A DNA stretch of 64,000 bases from Solimicrobium sp043758755 (GTDB taxonomy: Bacteria > Pseudomonadota > Gammaproteobacteria > Burkholderiales > Burkholderiaceae_D): assembly GCA_043758755.1 (NCBI GenBank), contig JAYVMW010000020.1, forward strand, positions 56,423 through 120,422. The letters run 5' to 3'. The translations under genes were made by a program, and so were the position numbers. The notes below the pieces were generated by a model. The model did not search any database. It was given only the letters and a program-made list of their open reading frames with translations, and was not told where the DNA came from. Below, piece after piece: positions 60,938 through 64,000 of this stretch; positions within the stretch are counted from its first letter, which is position 1; every line of letters begins with the position of its first letter.

Positions 60938-61777
60938 ATGCTCGATCTGGAAACAAAGTTACATCAAAGCCCCGACAGCACGCCTGACGTGATCGATGGC
61001 ATCGCCTATGCAAAACTGTATGGTGAGCCGCTGTTCAAAATTCCTTCCGACCTGTACATTCCGCCCGATGCGCTGGAAGTATTTCTGGAAGCTTTTGAAG
61101 GGCCGCTGGACGTTTTGCTATACCTGATCCGCAAACAGAATTTCAATATTCTCGATATCCCGATGGCGCAGGTCACGCGCCAATACCTGGATTACATCGA
61201 ACTGATCCGCAAAAACAATCTGGAACTGGCCGCTGAATATCTGCTTATGGCTGCCATGCTGATCGAAATCAAATCACGCATGCTGTTGCCGGTAAAAGGC
61301 GGCGACTCCGGAGATGACGCGCAGGATCCGCGCGCTGAACTGGTACGCCGACTGCTGGAATACGAACAGATCAAACTGGCCGCCATGGAAGTCAACGCCT
61401 TGCCGCAGGTGGGACGCGATTTTTTATGCGCGCATGTCCTGGTCGAACAGAACACGGTGTTGCACTGGCCCGAGGTAACACTGCCCGATCTGCAGTCAGC
61501 CTGGGCCGATATATTAAAACGCTCGAAACTGGTTGAGCATCACAAGATCAGCCGCGAAGAGTTGTCAGTGCGCGAGCACATGACAGGCATTCTGCGCCGC
61601 CTGCAATCTTCCCGCTTTGTCGAATTCTCAGATCTGTTCGATGTCTCTCGCGGTTCGGCCGTACTGGTGGTGAACTTTGTAGCGCTGCTGGAACTGGCCA
61701 AAGAAACCCTGATCGAAATCACCCAGGCCGACTCGTACGCGCCCATTTATGTGCGCCTGGCTTATTCTCCAACCTGA
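60938..61777 (+). CDS. scpA: segregation and condensation protein A (kleisin)
   Basis: Kleisin subunit that bridges SMC heads with ScpB in chromosome condensation. The 279-residue protein has the N-terminal SMC-binding part FEGPLDVLLYLIRKQNFNIL and the LDYIELIRKNNLELAAEYLLMAAMLIEIKSRMLLP helices, a middle linker, and the C-terminal winged helix (FVEFSDLFDVSRGSAVLVVNFVALLELAKETL). The N-terminus is ~50 residues longer than minimal ScpA, common in this order. scpB is not adjacent. panC follows after 12 bases. Confidence 0.93.
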   Translation: MLDLETKLHQSPDSTPDVIDGIAYAKLYGEPLFKIPSDLYIPPDALEVFLEAFEGPLDVLLYLIRKQNFNILDIPMAQVTRQYLDYIELIRKNNLELAAEYLLMAAMLIEIKSRMLLPVKGGDSGDDAQDPRAELVRRLLEYEQIKLAAMEVNALPQVGRDFLCAHVLVEQNTVLHWPEVTLPDLQSAWADILKRSKLVEHHKISREELSVREHMTGILRRLQSSRFVEFSDLFDVSRGSAVLVVNFVALLELAKETLIEITQADSYAPIYVRLAYSPT

Positions 61778-61789
61778 ATCAACTCCAAC

Positions 61790-62629
61790 ATGAAAATAGT
61801 CACCTCGATTGAAGAACTGCGCGATCAGTTAAGTGGTCAACTGCGCACCGCATTTGTACCGACCATGGGCAATCTGCACGAAGGGCATCTGTCGCTGATG
61901 CGTCTGGCCAGAAGGCATGGCGACCCGGTGGTGGCATCGATTTTTGTCAACCGGCTGCAGTTTGGTCCCAACGAAGATTTTGACAAATACCCGCGCACCT
62001 TCCAGGCAGATGTCGAAAAGCTGGAAAAAGAAGGGGTATATGTTCTGTTTGCGCCAACCGAAAAAGATCTGTACCCGGAACCCCAGGAATACCGCGTGCA
62101 GCCGCCGCAGGGACTGGGCAATATTCTAGAGGGTGAATTCCGCCCGGGCTTTTTTGTCGGGGTCTCCACCATCGTGTTAAAACTGTTTTCCTGTGTGCAG
62201 CCGCGCGTGGCCGTGTTCGGAAAAAAAGATTATCAGCAGCTCATGATCGTGCGCAACATGTCCAAACAGTTTGCGCTGCCTACCGAGATCATCGCTGCTG
62301 AAACCTATCGTGCCCAGGACGGTCTGGCCCTGTCTTCACGCAATATGTATCTCTCTGAAGTCGAGCGTACCGAAGCACCGGCCCTGTACCAGACCCTGAA
62401 CCAGGTCGCCCAGGAAGTACGTTCCGGTCATCTGGACATGTTTGAGCTGGAAAAGGACGCGATGGCGCAATTGTCAAAACGCGGCTGGAAACCGGATTAC
62501 ATATCAGTCAGAAAACGCGTAGACCTGCAACCAGCTTCGGCTGGCGATATCGCCAAAAATGAGCCATTGGTGGTGGTGGCTGCGGCCAAACTGGGTTCGA
62601 CCCGACTGATTGACAATCTGGAAATCTGA
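61790..62629 (+). CDS. panC: pantothenate synthetase
   Basis: ATP-dependent joining of pantoate and beta-alanine to pantothenate, precursor of coenzyme A. The 279-residue enzyme shows the nucleotidyl-transferase motif PTMGNLHEGHLSLMRLAR (HIGH type), FVNRLQFGPNEDFDKYPR, FFVGVSTIVLKLFSCVQP, FGKKDYQQLMIVRNM and GLALSSRNMYLS (KMSKS-like loop). FVNRLQFGPN replaces the more common FVNPxQFGPxED; Arg for Pro is unusual but conserved in position. It closes the DUF3460-scpA-panC unit with a strong terminator. Confidence 0.96.
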   Translation: MKIVTSIEELRDQLSGQLRTAFVPTMGNLHEGHLSLMRLARRHGDPVVASIFVNRLQFGPNEDFDKYPRTFQADVEKLEKEGVYVLFAPTEKDLYPEPQEYRVQPPQGLGNILEGEFRPGFFVGVSTIVLKLFSCVQPRVAVFGKKDYQQLMIVRNMSKQFALPTEIIAAETYRAQDGLALSSRNMYLSEVERTEAPALYQTLNQVAQEVRSGHLDMFELEKDAMAQLSKRGWKPDYISVRKRVDLQPASAGDIAKNEPLVVVAAAKLGSTRLIDNLEI

Positions 62630-62641
62630 AACAGCCAGTAA

Positions 62642-62663
62642 AAAACGGACACCCGTCCGTTTT
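62642..62663 (+). terminator. intrinsic terminator of panC
   Basis: AAAACGGAC and GTCCGTTTT form a perfect nine-base-pair stem around an ACCC loop, 13 bases after the panC stop codon. The A- and T-rich ends allow use in both directions, also for the convergent PilZ-like gene. Confidence 0.85.
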
Positions 62664-62699
62664 CATTAAACTCTATTCGCCAATCAAATATTGGGCCGA

Positions 62700-63047
62700 T
62701 CAGGCAATGCCGCGCGCGCAACGTTCGCTCCACTTCAAAAGCAATTCATTGTTTTGGGGAGATAAACCGCTGAATTTGGCGCCAACCCGAAATTCACGGC
62801 CTGACAAAATCACATACAGGCACTCTGAATAGCATGGCACCACAGTTGTATTGGAGCCGCCATTCAGCTCAGGCACGTGTATCTGCATTTCATACTTCTG
62901 ACCTATGCGCAGATTCTCGCTGCAGGAAAACTGCAGGCCGACATCGGTGAGATTGAGGACTTTAACCTGAACAATTTGAAGCGTGGGAAGACGAACTGCG
63001 CCATTCCATACTACATGCATGCGCGACTGGGACCGATTTTCTGCCAT
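62700..63047 (-). CDS. PilZ-domain-like protein
   Basis: A 115-residue single-domain protein resembling PilZ, the cyclic-di-GMP receptor. The N-terminal RxxxR is present (ENRSQSRMHVVW, R5 and R9), and NLTDVGLQFSC stands where [D/N]xSxxG is expected, with Thr in place of Ser. The later GREFRVGAKFSGLS matches the final strand pair, with a Gly-x-x-Phe end. It probably binds c-di-GMP and works as a small adaptor in motility, adhesion or polysaccharide synthesis. No associated gene is in the window. It shares its upstream region with the Fur-controlled gene. Confidence 0.78.
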   Translation of the reverse strand: MAENRSQSRMHVVWNGAVRLPTLQIVQVKVLNLTDVGLQFSCSENLRIGQKYEMQIHVPELNGGSNTTVVPCYSECLYVILSGREFRVGAKFSGLSPQNNELLLKWSERCARGIA

Positions 63048-63201
63048 AAACTTTACACGTTGATTTCGGGAAATTAATTCAGCGCAGATTATAGGGTTTA
63101 AGTTGTGACCAATTCAATCTGCAATTCATTAAAGTTTGGCTTTAGTTAAAGTACCCAATCAATTTCCGGCCCCCTGCACAAATCCCGACAGGTAAAAGGA
63201 C

Positions 63202-63229
63202 TTGCAATTCAAATTGAATTCCATAATAA
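63202..63229 (+). promoter_or_regulatory. sigma-70 promoter of the Fur-regulated small gene
   Basis: -35 TTGCAA at 63202-63207, 16-base spacer and -10 TAATAA(T) at 63224-63229(30). Transcription would start near 63236, at the edge of the Fur box. Confidence 0.55.
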
Positions 63230-63236
63230 TCTAAAT

Positions 63237-63255
63237 GAGAATGATTATCATTTAA
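63237..63255 (+). promoter_or_regulatory. Fur box
   Basis: GAGAATGATTATCATTTAA matches the 19-base Fur consensus GATAATGATAATCATTATC at 14 positions, including the whole central AATGATNATCATT. It covers the predicted transcription start of the small gene at 63293, so iron-replete Fur should repress it. Confidence 0.8.
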
Positions 63256-63292
63256 ATTGAATATTTCTGATTGTTATTTAAGGAGTACTGAT

Positions 63293-63577
63293 ATGAACGA
63301 ATTGCCAAATAACAAACCCGAACAACTGATTGCAGCCGTACTGCACCTGATGTCGCATTACAGCACTCAGAACGTGCCGGGTGAGGACCAGCGTGTCTGT
63401 GTCAAACTGGCAGCCGTCATTGAACGGCATCTGACAATTTTGTCGGAATTACCTGATCTGGGTCCGGTCCTGCGCGCCACCTGTGCTCAGTTATCGGAAC
63501 AATGGACTCAGGTTGTTGAACACTCCCTGCCCAAACCAGCAAGACCTGCTGCTTTGTTACGCTGGGCAGCCCGATAA
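63293..63577 (+). CDS. small Fur-controlled protein of unknown function
   Basis: A 94-residue cytoplasmic protein beginning at ATG 63293, eight bases after AGGAG. It is mostly helical by sequence (PEQLIAAVLHLMSHY, VCVKLAAVIERHLTILSELP, LRATCAQLSEQWTQVVEHSL) and ends in a basic tail (RPAALLRWAAR). I recall short Fur-box-controlled proteins of this size in Burkholderiales but know no function. The iron control suggests a part in iron sparing or iron uptake. It stands alone between its own promoter and its own terminator, so it is a single-gene transcript. Confidence 0.75.
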   Translation: MNELPNNKPEQLIAAVLHLMSHYSTQNVPGEDQRVCVKLAAVIERHLTILSELPDLGPVLRATCAQLSEQWTQVVEHSLPKPARPAALLRWAAR

Positions 63578-63588
63578 TCCAAAAAAAA

Positions 63589-63609
63589 GGACGCCAGGGC
63601 GTCCTTTTT
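63589..63609 (+). terminator. intrinsic terminator of the Fur-controlled gene
   Basis: GGACGC-CAGG-GCGTCC followed by TTTTT, 12 bases after the stop codon, with an A-run on the other side. It can also stop the convergent GST transcript. Confidence 0.88.
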
Positions 63610-63625
63610 CAGAGTAAAGATGCAA

Positions 63626-64000
63626 TCAGAACGGTACCGTCTCTTTAAACGAAAGCCGATCCGACAATTTTTCATATAAACGGGCCAGGTTTGGATAGTC
63701 ACTGCGCCAGTCCAGATCAGGAAACCGGAAACTGATCCATCCCAGTGCGCATCCAACGCAAACATCAGACAGACTGTAATGCGCCCCACTGCAAAATGCG
63801 GACTCGCCGAGTGCAGCCGACATGGACTTCAATCCGGCATGTACCTTACTCATCTGACGGGCAATCCATTCGTTGCTTTGCTTGTCGGCCGGGCGCTTGA
63901 TTAATTCCAGTCTGACCAGAATTGCCGCGTCCAGAATACCGTCAGCCAATGCTTCCCAGCATTTTACTGCGGCTCGTTCGCGACCATGACTCGGAATGAG
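63626..64000 (-). CDS. glutathione S-transferase, C-terminal domain (partial)
   Basis: The reading frame is open to the end of the window; the N-terminal thioredoxin domain lies beyond base 64000. About 124 residues of the helical C-terminal domain can be read: VKCWEALADGILDAAILVRLE, then the capping-box segment HYSLSDVCVGCALGWISFRF and YPNLARLYEKLSDRLSFKETVPF at the end. The pattern WEALADGILDAA is typical of a common bacterial GST subgroup (YibF-like). A terminator shared with the preceding gene lies at its 3' end. Confidence 0.9.
   Translation of the reverse strand, partial: LIPSHGRERAAVKCWEALADGILDAAILVRLELIKRPADKQSNEWIARQMSKVHAGLKSMSAALGESAFCSGAHYSLSDVCVGCALGWISFRFPDLDWRSDYPNLARLYEKLSDRLSFKETVPF

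Noticed and set aside
1..64000. tRNA, rRNA, riboswitch or CRISPR elements
   Set aside because: I looked for T-loop (GGTTCGA) clusters, conserved riboswitch cores and regularly spaced repeats and found none that hold up; the few GGTTCGA-like strings fall inside coding genes.

Overview
The window is 64 kb of bacterial chromosome, densely coded on both strands, at a G+C of roughly 50-55 percent by eye. Gene content points to a betaproteobacterium of the order Burkholderiales, probably close to Oxalobacteraceae (the genus is inference). The clues are conserved blocks: yqgE-ruvX-pyrR-pyrB-pyrC'-acyltransferase; mpl-yqiA-ubiC-RNB-tonB-aroE-mtgA; aroQ-accB-accC-prmA-DUF3426; argJ-DUF815-Nudix; and DUF3460-scpA-panC. 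I see no tRNA, rRNA, CRISPR array, integrase, transposase or insertion sequence.

Layout. 1-5.1 kb: end of gloB, an S1/P1 nuclease, a solute-binding protein, a periplasmic cyclohexadienyl dehydratase fused to a chorismate mutase, a small secreted protein and a GNAT acetyltransferase. 5.1-8.4 kb: two glutathione transferases, a 5'-truncated flavin reductase remnant, a MAPEG protein and a lysophospholipid acyltransferase. 8.4-12.4 kb: pyrimidine operon with a metal-site-less dihydroorotase homologue. 12.6-14.7 kb: DNA alkylation repair (Ada/AlkA fusion, then ogt). 14.7-15.9 kb: a RES/Xre toxin-antitoxin pair with a repeat-bearing promoter. 15.9-21.7 kb: a complete tripartite RND efflux operon.

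21.9-26.8 kb is the most unusual part. It holds three genes I could not assign to housekeeping families: a 579-residue protein with pentapeptide repeats and an HRD-type protein-kinase core, a 432-residue protein, and a 155-residue protein. Their N-termini can be aligned with one another, and the 432-residue protein carries the W-x-K-[I/L]-x-x-F-F motif known from Salmonella SPI-2 translocated effectors such as SifA and SspH2. I infer a small cluster of candidate type III effectors. No secretion apparatus is in the window.

26.8-42.4 kb is core metabolism: thioredoxin-like protein, peptidoglycan recycling (mpl), ubiquinone entry (ubiC), an RNB-family RNase, TonB, shikimate genes, peptidoglycan glycosyltransferase, acetyl-CoA carboxylase subunits, PrmA, Nudix, a DUF815 ATPase and ArgJ. 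42.5-53.7 kb: a giant SNF2-type helicase, a TPR protein, an EamA transporter, SecA, a quinone oxidoreductase and the Fe-S carrier ApbC. 53.7-64 kb: a PAS/HATPase/receiver-like sensor lacking a phospho-acceptor His domain, an ABC-F gene with a frameshift and a possible leader-peptide attenuator, metG, a SulP transporter, DUF3460, scpA, panC, a PilZ-like protein, a Fur-box-controlled small gene and the end of another GST.

Working limits: all family calls come from reading motifs and from remembered family sequences; no search was run.
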